A stretch of DNA of 53,088 nucleotides from Kofleriaceae bacterium (GCA_018058095.1 JAGPCO010000044.1:1-53088); one strand, 5' to 3'. Shown: positions 1 through 10,226, counted from the first letter of the stretch. The notes: a model not told the origin generated them from the letters alone. Program-made: numbers and translations.

Positions 1-127
1 AGCAGCCACAGCAGCAGCCACAGCAGCAGCCACAGCAGCAGCCACAGCAGCAGCCACAGCAGCAGCCACAGCAGCAGCCACAGCAGCAGCCACAGCAGCA
101 GCCACAGCAGCAGCCACAGCAGCAGCC
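1..127. repeat. 12-bp tandem repeat, at least 10 units
   Basis: The unit AGCAGCCACAGC is repeated ten times without change from base 1 to 120 and continues partially to about 127. The array runs off the left edge, so its full length is unknown. The 12-bp period keeps all reading frames open. In the frame of the upstream partial CDS it encodes repeated Ala-Ala-Thr-Ala. Confidence 0.97.
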
Positions 128-220
128 GCTTCGGCGGCAGAGGTTGCGGCGGACGGTGGGCCTTGGGGCGAATCGGCCGCGACCGGGGAGCCGGAATCTG
201 GTAGCAAGGAGCGATCGTGA
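2..220 (+). CDS. C-terminal end of Ala/Thr-repeat protein (partial)
   Basis: This is a 5'-truncated reading frame ending with TGA at 218-220. It encodes AATA repeats from the 12-bp array, then a tail of about 30 residues rich in Ala, Gly and Glu. I chose this frame over the other two because its stop overlaps the GTG start of the helicase gene by 4 bases (GTGA). That arrangement recurs at operon junctions in this window. An AAGGAG Shine-Dalgarno site (206-211) lies inside its last codons, placed to serve the helicase. Frame 1 is also open to 204, and a non-coding array cannot be excluded. No function can be assigned. Confidence 0.5.
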   Translation, partial: AATAAATAAATAAATAAATAAATAAATAAATAAATAAATAAAASAAEVAADGGPWGESAATGEPESGSKERS

Positions 221-2337
221 CCGACGGGATCGTGACCGACGTGCTGGCGCCCGGTGGCGGGCTGGCACGGGCCATTCCCCACTACGAAGATCGCCCCGAG
301 CAGCGCCTGATGTCGGGCGCCATCGCCCGCGCGCTGCGCGAGGCCCGGCCGCTCCTCGTCGAGGCCGGAACCGGGGTCGGCAAGACCCTGGCGTACCTGG
401 TGCCGGCGATCGAGGAGGCCACTCGAACCGGCAGCAAGGTCATCGTCTCGACCGGGACCCGGTCCCTGCAGGACCAGATCGCCCGCCACGACCTGCCGCT
501 CCTGCGCGACCTCCTCGGGCGCGACTTCACCGCCGTCGTCCTCAAGGGCATCCCCAACTACCTGTGCCGGCGCAAGCTGGCCGAGGTCGCCTCTGCCGGC
601 GGTCGGACCCCGACCATCGCCGCGCTCGTCGACTGGGCCGAGCGCACCACCGGCGGCGATCGGGCCGAGGTCGACTGGCTCGGCGACGACGACCCCGTGT
701 GGGCCGAGGTCACCACCACCTCCGACGCCCGCATCGGCGCGCGCTGCCCGTACTTCGAGCGCTGCTTCGTCACCGGCGCCCGCCGCGCCGCCGACAAGGC
801 CGACCTGGTCATCGTCAACCACCACCTGTACTTCGCCGACCTCGCCCTGCGCGCGGCCGCGCCCGGGGCGCGCCTCCTGCCCGAGCACATGGCGATCATC
901 TTCGACGAGGCGCACCAGCTCGAGGACGTCGCGACCGAGCACTTCGCGGCCAGGGTGTCGACCGTGCGGGTCGGGCAGGTCGTACGCGACGCCCGGCTGG
1001 CCGGGGCTGGCGATCTGCTGTCGCGCGACTTCGGGCTCGAGCCGGCGCTGGCCAGCGTCGAGCGCAGCGCGCTCGGCTTCTTCGGCCGCGTGCGCGAGGC
1101 GCTGCTGCGCCTGGGCGAGGACGCCGGCCGGGTCGAGCTGCCGCCGGGCCTGTTCGACCACGGCCCGCTGCAGGCGGCGTGGTTCGGGCTCGACAGCGCC
1201 CTCGAGGAGCTGGCCCGCCTCATCAGCGACGCCGGCGGAGGCGGACCGGGGCCGCCGGGCGGGGCCACCGTCGGCGACGATCGCGACGCCAGCGCCGACG
1301 TCGACGAGGGCCGGGCCCTGGCGCTGGCCCAGGCCGCACGCCGGGCCCGCAGCCTGCGCGACGACCTGGCGGCCATCGCCGATGGTCGGCAACCCGCCCA
1401 GGTGTACTGGGGTGAGCTGCGCGCCGGCGGGCTGGTCCTGACCGCGGCGCCGCTGTCGGTGGCCGAGCTGGTGCGCCGCCACGTCGTGCGGGCCGGACCC
1501 ACGCCGATCTTCACCTCGGCGACGCTCACCACCGAGGACCGGTTCGACTTCACCCGGGCCCGGCTCGGCCTGGCCGACGACGAGGTCGACGCGCTCGCGG
1601 TCAGCTCGCCGTTCGACTACGCGACCCAGGCCTTGCTGTACGTGCCGCGCGACCTGCCCGAGCCCGACGCCGCCAGCGGCCTTTGCAGCGAGCCGGCGCT
1701 GGCGCGCATGCGCGAGCTGCTGACCCTCACCGGCGGTCGAGCCTTCGTCCTGTTCACCAGCCACCGCGCCCTGCGCGACGCCGCCCGCCGCCTCGGCGCC
1801 ACCACCCAGCACCCGCTGCTGGTGCAGGGCGATGGCCCGCGCGACCTGCTGGTCGAGCGCTTCCGCGCCACCCCGGGTGCGGTGCTGTGCGGGACCGGCT
1901 CGTTCTGGGAGGGCGTCGACGTGCCGGGCGACGCCCTCAGCCTGGTCATCATCGACAAGCTGCCGTTCGAGCCGCACACCGATCCGCTGGTGGCCGGTCG
2001 CGCCCGCATCGTCGGCGAGCGCGGCGGCGACGCCTTCACCGAGCTGCAGCTGCCGCGCGCCGCGCTGGCGCTCAAGCAGGGCTTTGGTCGCCTCATCCGC
2101 CGCAAGGACGACCGCGGCGTGGTCGCCGTGCTCGACCCGCGGATCGTCACCCGTCGCTACGGCGCGGCGTTCATGGCGACGCTGCCGGCCGGCCTGGCCC
2201 GGACCTCGGCCCTCGAGCAGGTCCGGCGCTGGTGGGCCAGCACCGCGCCGACCTCGACGACGCCCACGCCCACGCCCACGCCCATGCCCACCACCACGGA
2301 CGGCCTCCCGACCGCACCGACCGAGGTGCCGCCATGA
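217..2337 (+). CDS. dinG: DinG/YoaA-family ATP-dependent DNA helicase (XPD-like)
   Basis: 706-residue superfamily 2 helicase of the XPD/DinG/YoaA group, which unwinds DNA 5'-3' in replication and repair. Walker A is GTGVGKT (51-57), the DEAH box is at 230-233, and the C-terminal motifs SATLTT, GSFWEGVDVPGD and QGFGRLIRR are present. The Fe-S domain normally has four cysteines. Here C117, C177 and C183 are present, but the residue aligning with the second cysteine of E. coli YoaA (NCLG...CP) is Arg172 (codon 730-732). The tail carries a Pro-Thr run from a CGCCCA hexanucleotide repeat. The GTG start is set by AAGGAG at 206-211. It overlaps the upstream stop and the downstream plsY start by 4 bases each, so three genes look translationally coupled. 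Confidence 0.92.
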   Translation: MTDGIVTDVLAPGGGLARAIPHYEDRPEQRLMSGAIARALREARPLLVEAGTGVGKTLAYLVPAIEEATRTGSKVIVSTGTRSLQDQIARHDLPLLRDLLGRDFTAVVLKGIPNYLCRRKLAEVASAGGRTPTIAALVDWAERTTGGDRAEVDWLGDDDPVWAEVTTTSDARIGARCPYFERCFVTGARRAADKADLVIVNHHLYFADLALRAAAPGARLLPEHMAIIFDEAHQLEDVATEHFAARVSTVRVGQVVRDARLAGAGDLLSRDFGLEPALASVERSALGFFGRVREALLRLGEDAGRVELPPGLFDHGPLQAAWFGLDSALEELARLISDAGGGGPGPPGGATVGDDRDASADVDEGRALALAQAARRARSLRDDLAAIADGRQPAQVYWGELRAGGLVLTAAPLSVAELVRRHVVRAGPTPIFTSATLTTEDRFDFTRARLGLADDEVDALAVSSPFDYATQALLYVPRDLPEPDAASGLCSEPALARMRELLTLTGGRAFVLFTSHRALRDAARRLGATTQHPLLVQGDGPRDLLVERFRATPGAVLCGTGSFWEGVDVPGDALSLVIIDKLPFEPHTDPLVAGRARIVGERGGDAFTELQLPRAALALKQGFGRLIRRKDDRGVVAVLDPRIVTRRYGAAFMATLPAGLARTSALEQVRRWWASTAPTSTTPTPTPTPMPTTTDGLPTAPTEVPP

Positions 2338-2939
2338 CGCTCCCCGCGCCGCTGTGGCCGGTGCTGGCGTTCGCGCTCGGTGCCATCCCGTTCGGCGTGC
2401 TGGTGGCGCGCCAGCGTGGCCTCGACCTGCGCCAGCACGGCAGCGGCAACATCGGCGCCACCAACGCGGCGCGGGTGATGGGCGTCGGGCCCGGCTTGGT
2501 CGTGCTGGTGCTCGACGCCGCCAAGGGCGCCGCGCCGACCTGGCTGGCCCAGCGCGCCGGCGTCGACGTCGGGTGGGTGGCGGCGGCCGGGCTGGCCGCG
2601 GTCCTCGGCCACTGCTTCTCGCCGTGGCTGCGCTTCCGCGGCGGCAAGGGCGTGGCGACCGCGCTCGGGGTCGACCTGATCCTCCTCCCGCTCGGCGCCG
2701 CCACCGGCGCCGCGGTGTTCGTGCTGGTGCTGGCGCTGACGCGGATCCCGGCCCTGGGCTCGCTGGCGGCGGCGTGGACGATCGCCGGGTACACGCTCGC
2801 CACCTCGGCCGGCCCGGCCCTGATCGCCTTCACCGCCGCCATCGCCGTGCTCCTGGTGTACACGCACCGCAGCAACCTGGCCGGGCTGCGTGCACGCTGG
2901 CGTGCGCGCCGCGCCGACCCGGAAGGTGAGAGCTCGTGA
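2334..2939 (+). CDS. plsY: Glycerol-3-phosphate acyltransferase PlsY
   Basis: 201-residue polytopic inner-membrane enzyme. It transfers the acyl group of acyl-phosphate to glycerol-3-phosphate, making lysophosphatidate, the first acylation of phospholipid synthesis. The family motifs are clear: GSGNIGATNAARVMG near residue 36, FRGGKGVAT near residue 100, and THRSNLAGL near the C-terminus. Several hydrophobic segments match the usual PlsY topology, and the length is normal. The ATG overlaps the helicase TGA by 4 bases (ATGA), indicating co-transcription and coupled translation. The coupling of a repair helicase with lipid synthesis is probably only positional. Confidence 0.95.
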   Translation: MTLPAPLWPVLAFALGAIPFGVLVARQRGLDLRQHGSGNIGATNAARVMGVGPGLVVLVLDAAKGAAPTWLAQRAGVDVGWVAAAGLAAVLGHCFSPWLRFRGGKGVATALGVDLILLPLGAATGAAVFVLVLALTRIPALGSLAAAWTIAGYTLATSAGPALIAFTAAIAVLLVYTHRSNLAGLRARWRARRADPEGESS

Positions 2940-2970
2940 CGCGAGGCGCGCCGGCGATGGTCGAGCCTGG

Positions 2971-3549
2971 TCAGGCCTGAGCGTGCGCGATCCGCAGCTC
3001 GGTCGGCCAGACCGGCTGCACCGACGCGTCGAGCGCCGCCAGCGCGGCCCCGAGCGTGACCGCGGCGCCGGGCGCCATCACGTCGGGCCCGAGCAGATCG
3101 ATCGTCGGCAGGAGGGCGAAGCGGCGCTGCAGCAGGCGCGGGTGCGGCACGGTCAGCGCGGGTGGGCCCGGCAGCTCGACCTCCTGGCGGCCGAACAGCA
3201 GGAGGTCGAGGTCGATCGTGCGTGCGCTCCAGCGCGGGGCCGGGCGCAGGCGACCGAGCTGGTCCTCGATGGCCTGCAGGGTGGTGAGCAGCTCGGTCGG
3301 CGACGGCGCCGGGTCGCGCAGGTCGAGGCGGAGGGCGCTGTTGAGGTAGTCGGGCTGATCCGGGCCGCCGATGGCCGCGGTCCGGTACACCGGGGCGGCC
3401 GCGATCTGCCCGAGGTGCGCCAGCGACGCCGCGGCCGCGCTGAACCGCGCCAGCAGCGCGGTCGGGCTGCCGAGGTTGCCGCCGAGCCCGATCACCACGA
3501 CGTGGGCGGGCAGCGTGGGCGCCGCCGGCGCGGAGGGCGCTGCGTTCAC
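2971..3549 (-). CDS. folK: HPPK, dihydropterin pyrophosphokinase (FolK)
   Basis: 192-residue 2-amino-4-hydroxy-6-hydroxymethyldihydropteridine diphosphokinase. It moves pyrophosphate from ATP to the pterin in folate synthesis (cytosol). It shows the family landmarks in order: GLGGNLG near the N-terminus, the VYRT...DYLNSAL block, the RTIDLDLLLFG signature, and PHPRLLQRRF. The start is a GTG that overlaps the TGA of the upstream FAH-family gene by 4 bases. It is therefore the second gene of a two-gene operon and convergent with plsY. A 10-bp palindrome TCAGGCCTGA lies exactly at its stop codon. I see no other folate gene nearby. Confidence 0.95.
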   Translation of the reverse strand: MNAAPSAPAAPTLPAHVVVIGLGGNLGSPTALLARFSAAAASLAHLGQIAAAPVYRTAAIGGPDQPDYLNSALRLDLRDPAPSPTELLTTLQAIEDQLGRLRPAPRWSARTIDLDLLLFGRQEVELPGPPALTVPHPRLLQRRFALLPTIDLLGPDVMAPGAAVTLGAALAALDASVQPVWPTELRIAHAQA

Positions 3550-4220
3550 GACGGCGGCACGTCCCGCGCCACCACCGGGTTGCGCAGCACGCCGATGCCG
3601 CTGATCTCGACCTCGACCACGTCGCCCACGGCGAGGTTGCCGACGCCGGCCGGGGTGCCGGTGGAGATCACGTCGCCGGGCTCGAGCGTCATGTGCGCCG
3701 ACACGAACGCGATCAGGGTGGCGACGTCGAAGATCAGGTCGGACGTGCTCGAGTCCTGGCGCACCACGCCGCCGACGCGGGTCACCACCCGCAGGTCGTG
3801 CGGGTCGAGCCCGCTGACGATCCGTGGCCCGAGCGGGCAGAAGGTGTCGAAGCCCTTGGCCCGGGTCCACTGCCCGTCCTGCTGCTGCAGCTCGCGCACC
3901 GACACGTCGTTGACGCAAGTGAAGCCCATCACCATGTCGAGCGCGCGCGCGACCGGGACGTGGACGCAGCGCTCGCCGATCACCACCCCGAGCTCACCCT
4001 CGTGGTCGACCCGGGCATAACCGGCCGGCCGGGCGATGGCCTCTCCGTCGCCGATCAGCGCCGATGGCGGCTTGAGGAACATCAGGGGTTCGCGCGGCAG
4101 GGGCTTGCCCATCTCCGCCGCGTGGGCCCGGTAGTTCTGGCCGATGCCGATGATCTTGCTGGGGCGCAGGTCGATCATCCGACCGGGGTCGGCGGTGTTC
4201 ATGCACAGGCGCAGCCGCAT
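3546..4220 (-). CDS. Fumarylacetoacetate hydrolase (FAH) family protein
   Basis: 224 residues when started at the ATG of MRLRL. FAH-fold enzymes are metal-dependent C-C hydrolases, decarboxylases or isomerases acting on beta-diketo acids in the cytosol. The core KIIGIGQNYRAHAAEMG is typical of the short, single-domain group (YisK/YcgM type). Acidic metal-ligand positions occur in HEGELGVVIGE and the DSSTSDLIFD region, and STGTPAGVG is the usual late loop. The exact substrate cannot be inferred. An upstream in-frame extension exists, but TATGGT at 4229-4234, 9 nt before this ATG, supports the chosen start. It is the first gene of the operon with folK. Confidence 0.88.
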   Translation of the reverse strand: MRLRLCMNTADPGRMIDLRPSKIIGIGQNYRAHAAEMGKPLPREPLMFLKPPSALIGDGEAIARPAGYARVDHEGELGVVIGERCVHVPVARALDMVMGFTCVNDVSVRELQQQDGQWTRAKGFDTFCPLGPRIVSGLDPHDLRVVTRVGGVVRQDSSTSDLIFDVATLIAFVSAHMTLEPGDVISTGTPAGVGNLAVGDVVEVEISGIGVLRNPVVARDVPPS

Positions 4221-4228
4221 GGGACCGG

Positions 4229-4234
4229 ACCATA
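4229..4234 (-). promoter_or_regulatory. Putative -10 hexamer TATGGT for FAH-folK operon
   Basis: TATGGT on the minus strand ends 9 nt before the ATG at 4220, implying a leader of about 2 nt. No -35 element is evident. Confidence 0.5.
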
Positions 4235-4338
4235 CCGCGGGGTCGCGCCGAGGTGGGGCGAGGTAGGACACGCGGGCGGGCCGACGCGGGTTTGCAGGCG
4301 TGCGGATCGGCTCGTAGAGTTCCTCGGTACTTTGCCGG

Positions 4339-4344
4339 TACAAT
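4339..4344 (+). promoter_or_regulatory. Putative -10 hexamer TACAAT before FHA gene
   Basis: TACAAT matches the sigma-70 -10 consensus at five of six positions and ends 8 nt before the GTG at 4352, so the transcript would be nearly leaderless. No convincing -35 lies 16-18 nt upstream. Confidence 0.6.
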
Positions 4345-4351
4345 TCCCGTG

Positions 4352-7033
<2,682 letters not shown>

Positions 7034-7044
7034 CGCCGGTCGGC

Positions 7045-7063
7045 GGGATCGAGCCGCGATCCC
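7045..7063. terminator. Inverted repeat between convergent genes
   Basis: GGGATC, a 7-nt loop, then GATCCC lie between the stop of the FHA gene (7033) and the stop of the receiver gene (7064). The position suits a bidirectional terminator. There is no T-tract, so the assignment is tentative. Confidence 0.35.
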
Positions 7064-7435
7064 TCAGTCGAGCAGGGCCGCGATCTTGCGCTCGAGGTCG
7101 GCGAACTCGAACGGCTTGTCGATGTGATCGTCGGCGCCGTACAGGGGCGAGGTGGCGTCGTTGACGGCGGTGCCGATGGCCGTGACCATGATGATCTTCA
7201 CCGCGGCGGTGGCCGGGTCGGCCTTGAGCGTGCGCGCGACCTCCCAGCCGCTCATGCCGGGCATCATCACGTCGAGCAGGACCAGCTCGGGCCGCGCCTT
7301 GCGCACGGCGCTGAGGGCCTCGGTGCCGTTGACCGCCGACGACACCTTGTAGCCGCGGTGCGCCATCCGGGTCGTGAGCATGGCGACGATCTCCGGATCG
7401 TCGTCGACCACCAGGATGTGCCGGGCCTTGGACAT
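7064..7435 (-). CDS. Stand-alone CheY-like response regulator receiver
   Basis: 123 residues comprising only a receiver domain. Acidic pocket DDD is at 11-13, the phospho-acceptor Asp55 sits in LVLLDVMMPG, the switch Thr85 in MVTA, and Lys107 in DKPF. With no output domain it probably signals by protein contact, as CheY or Spo0F-type regulators do. It could receive phosphate from a hybrid kinase elsewhere; no kinase is adjacent. It converges with the FHA gene across a short inverted repeat. TAGCCT at 7441-7446 ends 6 nt before the ATG, supporting this start. Confidence 0.95.
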   Translation of the reverse strand: MSKARHILVVDDDPEIVAMLTTRMAHRGYKVSSAVNGTEALSAVRKARPELVLLDVMMPGMSGWEVARTLKADPATAAVKIIMVTAIGTAVNDATSPLYGADDHIDKPFEFADLERKIAALLD

Positions 7436-7440
7436 GCCTC

Positions 7441-7446
7441 AGGCTA
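7441..7446 (-). promoter_or_regulatory. Putative -10 hexamer TAGCCT for receiver gene
   Basis: The minus-strand hexamer ends 6 nt before the ATG at 7435, consistent with a leaderless message. Confidence 0.5.
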
Positions 7447-7466
7447 CTGCCCCCAGGCTGGCCGGG

Positions 7467-8492
7467 TCAATCACAGGCCTCCACGCACAGCAGGTCGAGG
7501 TCGTCGACCCAGGCGCCTCGCGTCGCCTCGCACAGCGCGTGGCAGGCGGCGTTGCCGTCGGGCGCGATGGTGCCGCCGCAGGTGGTCAGGCTGCGCGCGT
7601 AGCCTGGACAGGTGCCGTTGCTGCCGAACTGCCAGCACACGCCCTCGGCCGAGGTGCCGAGGTCGTCGGGCACCTGGTCCTCGCCGAGGTCGTGGCACTC
7701 GGTCAGGCACTCCGCCAGCGCGCCCAGGCAGGCGCCGTCCTGGTCGGCGAAGAACGGCAGGTCGGCGATGATGCCGTCGCACAGCTCGCGACCGCCGTCG
7801 AAGTCGGTGCACACGTCGGCGCAGCGCGGGGCCTCGGCCAGGCACTCCTCGAACAGGCCACGCGCCCGCGCCGGGCCGACCGCGCCGCCGTAGCGGGGCA
7901 ACCGCGAGAACGCACACTCGCGCGCGTTGCGGATACACACCTCGGCGCCGGCGACGTCGAGGTCGCCGTCGTCCGGGCCCTCGCCTGCACACGTGCCGCC
8001 GGTGCAGGTCACGACCAGCGAGTAGCGCCCCTTGCCCTCGCCGCGATAGGGCTGCACCGCCAGGTAGTGACGGCCGCTCGACGTCAGCGCGTAGGTCTTG
8101 CTGATCACCCGCGCGCTGCGCTGGAAGCTCGATGAGCTGACGTGGAACGTGCCGCCGAGGTAGAGGGTGAAGTGCGGCGCCAGGTCGCCCTGGGTGACGG
8201 TCTGGGTCACCTTGATGGTCGACGCGCCGCGCAGGTCGATGGCGTAGACGTCGAGCTGCTGACCCTCGACGTAGCCGGTCGCGACCTGGTCGAGCGCGAT
8301 CACCGGTGCGCTGTCGAGCAGGCCATCGGCCTTGCCCTCGGCAAGCGTGTCCTGGCCCCAGTCATCGACGTAGTCCTCGTTGCCGGCACACGCAGCGGCC
8401 GCGACCAGGGCCAGGGCCGACAGCCAGCCGAGGTGACGAGCGGGTGCCGGGTGCGCGGCGGGACGGCGAACGAGCGAGCGGCGGGACGACAT
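7467..8492 (-). CDS. Cysteine-rich secreted lipoprotein, unknown function
   Basis: 341 residues. An N-terminal basic stretch and hydrophobic segment lead to VAAAACAG, a plausible lipobox with Cys35. The middle part (about 60-160) resembles beta-rich pre-peptidase C-type modules that follow secreted proteins (LDVYAIDL...RHYLAVQPY); this is a weak resemblance only. The C-terminal half holds more than 15 cysteines in C-x(3-6)-C patterns, suggesting a disulfide-bonded extracytoplasmic domain. The ATG at 8492 is favoured over upstream starts because AAGGAG lies 7 nt before it. It lies 30 nt from the receiver gene in the same direction. Confidence 0.82.
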   Translation of the reverse strand: MSSRRSLVRRPAAHPAPARHLGWLSALALVAAAACAGNEDYVDDWGQDTLAEGKADGLLDSAPVIALDQVATGYVEGQQLDVYAIDLRGASTIKVTQTVTQGDLAPHFTLYLGGTFHVSSSSFQRSARVISKTYALTSSGRHYLAVQPYRGEGKGRYSLVVTCTGGTCAGEGPDDGDLDVAGAEVCIRNARECAFSRLPRYGGAVGPARARGLFEECLAEAPRCADVCTDFDGGRELCDGIIADLPFFADQDGACLGALAECLTECHDLGEDQVPDDLGTSAEGVCWQFGSNGTCPGYARSLTTCGGTIAPDGNAACHALCEATRGAWVDDLDLLCVEACD

Positions 8493-8739
8493 GGCGGGCT
8501 CCTTGATGGCGAGGCGAGGCGTGTGGGTCGCGGTACAGGCCTCCTCCAAGCACGGCGGGTGCCACCCGACGGCCGAGCCCAAGCCGCGGGGCCGGCGTGG
8601 GCGGTTGACCCGGCACGCCAGGCGATGGCGCACCAGCCCCGGATGCCGGTCCCGCCGGCGGGGCGAGTGGCCGGCCCAGATGACCCCAGCGACCGGGCCG
8701 ACGCGGCGCCCCGGCCCGGTGGTGACCCGGTTTCAGGGG

Positions 8740-8745
8740 TACGCT
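8740..8745 (+). promoter_or_regulatory. Putative -10 hexamer TACGCT upstream of flippase-like gene
   Basis: TACGCT ends 7 nt before an ATG at 8752, the first codon of an 8-codon ORF that ends just before the main gene. An in-frame GTG at 8757 is an alternative start for the main gene. Confidence 0.45.
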
Positions 8746-8751
8746 GCGCGC

Positions 8752-8778
8752 ATGTCGTGCCGGCGCGAGCGTCGCTGA
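8752..8778 (+). CDS. Possible leaderless 8-residue leader peptide
   Basis: ATG at the predicted transcription start opens an ORF coding MSCRRERR and stopping at 8776-8778, two bases before the ATG of the membrane-protein gene (TGA-CC-ATG). It could couple translation to the downstream gene or be accidental. Very short, so confidence is low. Confidence 0.25.
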   Translation: MSCRRERR

Positions 8779-8780
8779 CC

Positions 8781-9728
8781 ATGGCCCGTCGGGTCGTGCT
8801 GCTGGTGCTGCTCGTCGTCGCCGCCGGCGCGGCCTACGCGCTGATCGGTGACTTCGACGCCCTGGGTGGGCGGCTGCTCGACCTGGCGTGGTGGGCGTTG
8901 CCGGGTGCGGCCGGCCTGTCGCTCCTCAACTACGCGGTGCGGTTCGCGCGCTGGCAGGTGTACCTGCGAGCCCAGGAGGTGGTGGTGCCACGCGGCGACA
9001 GCGCCGCGGTGTTCCTGGCCGGGCTGTCGCTGGCCATCTCCCCGGGCAAGCTGGGCGAGCTCTTCAAGAGCTACCTGCTGCGCGCGCTGCACGGCGCGCC
9101 GGTGGCGCGGACCGCGCCGATCGTGCTGGCCGAGCGCGTGACCGACCTGACCGCGCTGGTGGTGCTGGCGTTGATCGGGGTGGCGCTGTACGGCGTGGCG
9201 GTGCCGGCGGCGCTGGCCAGCGCCGCGGTGGTCGCGGCCGGGCTGGTGGTGCTGGCCTGGCCGGCGCTGGCGCGTGGCCTGATCGGCGTGGTGACGGCGC
9301 CCGGGCCGCTGCGCCGGCTTCGACCGACGCTGCTCGAGGTGTACGGCGGGCTGGCCGGGTTGTGCCGGCCGCGCCCGCTGGTGCTGGCGACGGCGATCGC
9401 CTGCGGCGGCTGGGCCTGCGAGTGCGTCGGCTTCGCGCTGGTCGTGCACGGCTTCCCGGGCGCGTCGATCGATCTCGGCCTGGCCATGGCCATCTACGCG
9501 CTGACGACGATCGTCGGCGCGCTGTCGTTCCTGCCGGGTGGCCTCGGCGTGACCGAGGGCTCGATGACCTACCTGCTGGTGCACAGCGGCGGCGGCATGC
9601 CGGCGGCCACCGCCGCCGCGGCGACCATCGTCATCCGCCTGGCGACGTTGTGGCTCGGGGTCGGCATCGGCCTGATCGCGATGGTGGTGTGCGACCGCAA
9701 GGTGGCCCGCGCCAGCGGCGGCGCCTGA
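8781..9728 (+). CDS. Flippase-like membrane protein (LPG synthase TM / UPF0104 family)
   Basis: 315 residues with about eight hydrophobic segments, matching the lysylphosphatidylglycerol-synthase transmembrane (UPF0104/AglD-like) family. Family landmarks are NYAVRFARWQVYL, LAISPGKLGELFKSYLL, the VLAERVTDL segment and the FLPGGLGVTEGSMTYLL segment near the end. Members move or modify membrane lipids or lipid-linked sugars, and the substrate here is unknown. No cytosolic MprF catalytic domain is attached. The ATG 8781 start is preceded by an 8-codon ORF; GTG 8757 in frame is an alternative, nearer to the TACGCT promoter. A small membrane-protein gene follows after 47 bp. Confidence 0.88.
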   Translation: MARRVVLLVLLVVAAGAAYALIGDFDALGGRLLDLAWWALPGAAGLSLLNYAVRFARWQVYLRAQEVVVPRGDSAAVFLAGLSLAISPGKLGELFKSYLLRALHGAPVARTAPIVLAERVTDLTALVVLALIGVALYGVAVPAALASAAVVAAGLVVLAWPALARGLIGVVTAPGPLRRLRPTLLEVYGGLAGLCRPRPLVLATAIACGGWACECVGFALVVHGFPGASIDLGLAMAIYALTTIVGALSFLPGGLGVTEGSMTYLLVHSGGGMPAATAAAATIVIRLATLWLGVGIGLIAMVVCDRKVARASGGA

Positions 9729-9775
9729 CCGACGCGCCGGTTGCCACGCTGTCCCGGCGCCGGCACGATGAGGCC

Positions 9776-9976
9776 ATGAACCGCCAGCAGGTCTCGATCG
9801 CCGCCGACGTCGCCCTGGGCACCCTGTTGCTGCTGTTGACCCTGGTGGTCGTCATCGGCACCAGGGCGACCGGCCTGCGTGAGGCGATCGAGTTCCTGGT
9901 CAAGCTGATGATGCCGATCACCGGCCTCTTGCTCATCATCCGCGCCGCGGTCAGCCCGTCCGGCCCCGCTGTCTAG
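9776..9976 (+). CDS. Small two-helix membrane protein, 3' end at repeat boundary
   Basis: 66 residues: a short polar N-terminus, a strongly hydrophobic segment (about 14-31), a second hydrophobic segment (about 39-58), then SPSGPAV. CACGAT (9764-9769) ends 7 nt before the ATG, one mismatch from the local -10 pattern. The TAG stop (9974-9976) is the first three bases of dispersed repeat copy A. The insertion may therefore have supplied the stop and shortened the protein. No known family recognised. Confidence 0.6.
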   Translation: MNRQQVSIAADVALGTLLLLLTLVVVIGTRATGLREAIEFLVKLMMPITGLLLIIRAAVSPSGPAV

Positions 9977-10113
9977 GGGGTGTCCCTAATTGGCGTTGAC
10001 GTCGACATGGTCGTCGTCGTGGTCGTGGACCTTGACGGCGACGGCGACGTGGACCTGGTCGCCACCTTTGACGCAGGTCTCAGATCATCTTCGACCGAGC
10101 GGAGCCACCAGGG
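9974..10113. mobile_element. Element copy A: right-type end with gene vestige, internally deleted
   Basis: Bases 9974-10081 match the right end of the 38645-39230 element in reverse orientation: TAGGGGGTGTCCC, then GGCGTTGACGT, a GTC/GTG run, CCTTGACGGCGACGGCGACG and CGCCACCTTTGACGCAG. The match continues into CTCAGATCATCTTCG (10080-10094), which is the reverse complement of the last codons and stop of the four-helix-bundle gene. GAGCCACCAGGG (10102-10113) matches the left end of the full element, so the interior appears deleted. Confidence 0.75.
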
Positions 10114-10191
10114 TCGCTGAAGGCGGCCCCCGCCGAGACAGCGAACCGGGACAGCCCCCAGGGCGCGCCGGTCGCCCGGCGGAGTGGCCGC

Positions 10192-10226
10192 TTGTGCTTT
10201 GTATAACGTTTGTGTTATATAACGTT
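10192..10226 (+). promoter_or_regulatory. AT-rich promoter/operator of the ArsR-AHSA1 operon
   Basis: An AT-rich island in GC-rich surroundings. TATAACGTT occurs twice, at 10202-10210 and 10218-10226 (16 bp apart). The 10-bp palindrome GTTATATAAC spans 10214-10223. TTGTGC (10192-10197) and TATATA (10216-10221), 18 bp apart, could be -35 and -10. ArsR regulators usually bind such palindromes and repress their own operon. Confidence 0.6.

Noticed and set aside
1-127. CRISPR or satellite origin array
   Set aside because: Contiguous 12-bp units without spacers, inside a plausible coding frame.
144-1415. Long open frame overlapping the helicase gene
   Set aside because: Arg/Pro/Gly-rich translation without motifs; it is the +2 shadow of the helicase gene in GC-rich DNA. 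The same holds for most long opposite-strand frames here.
8847-9590. Gln/Arg/His-rich long frame opposite the flippase-like gene
   Set aside because: Composition is typical of antisense frames of high-GC genes; no domain, signal or start site.
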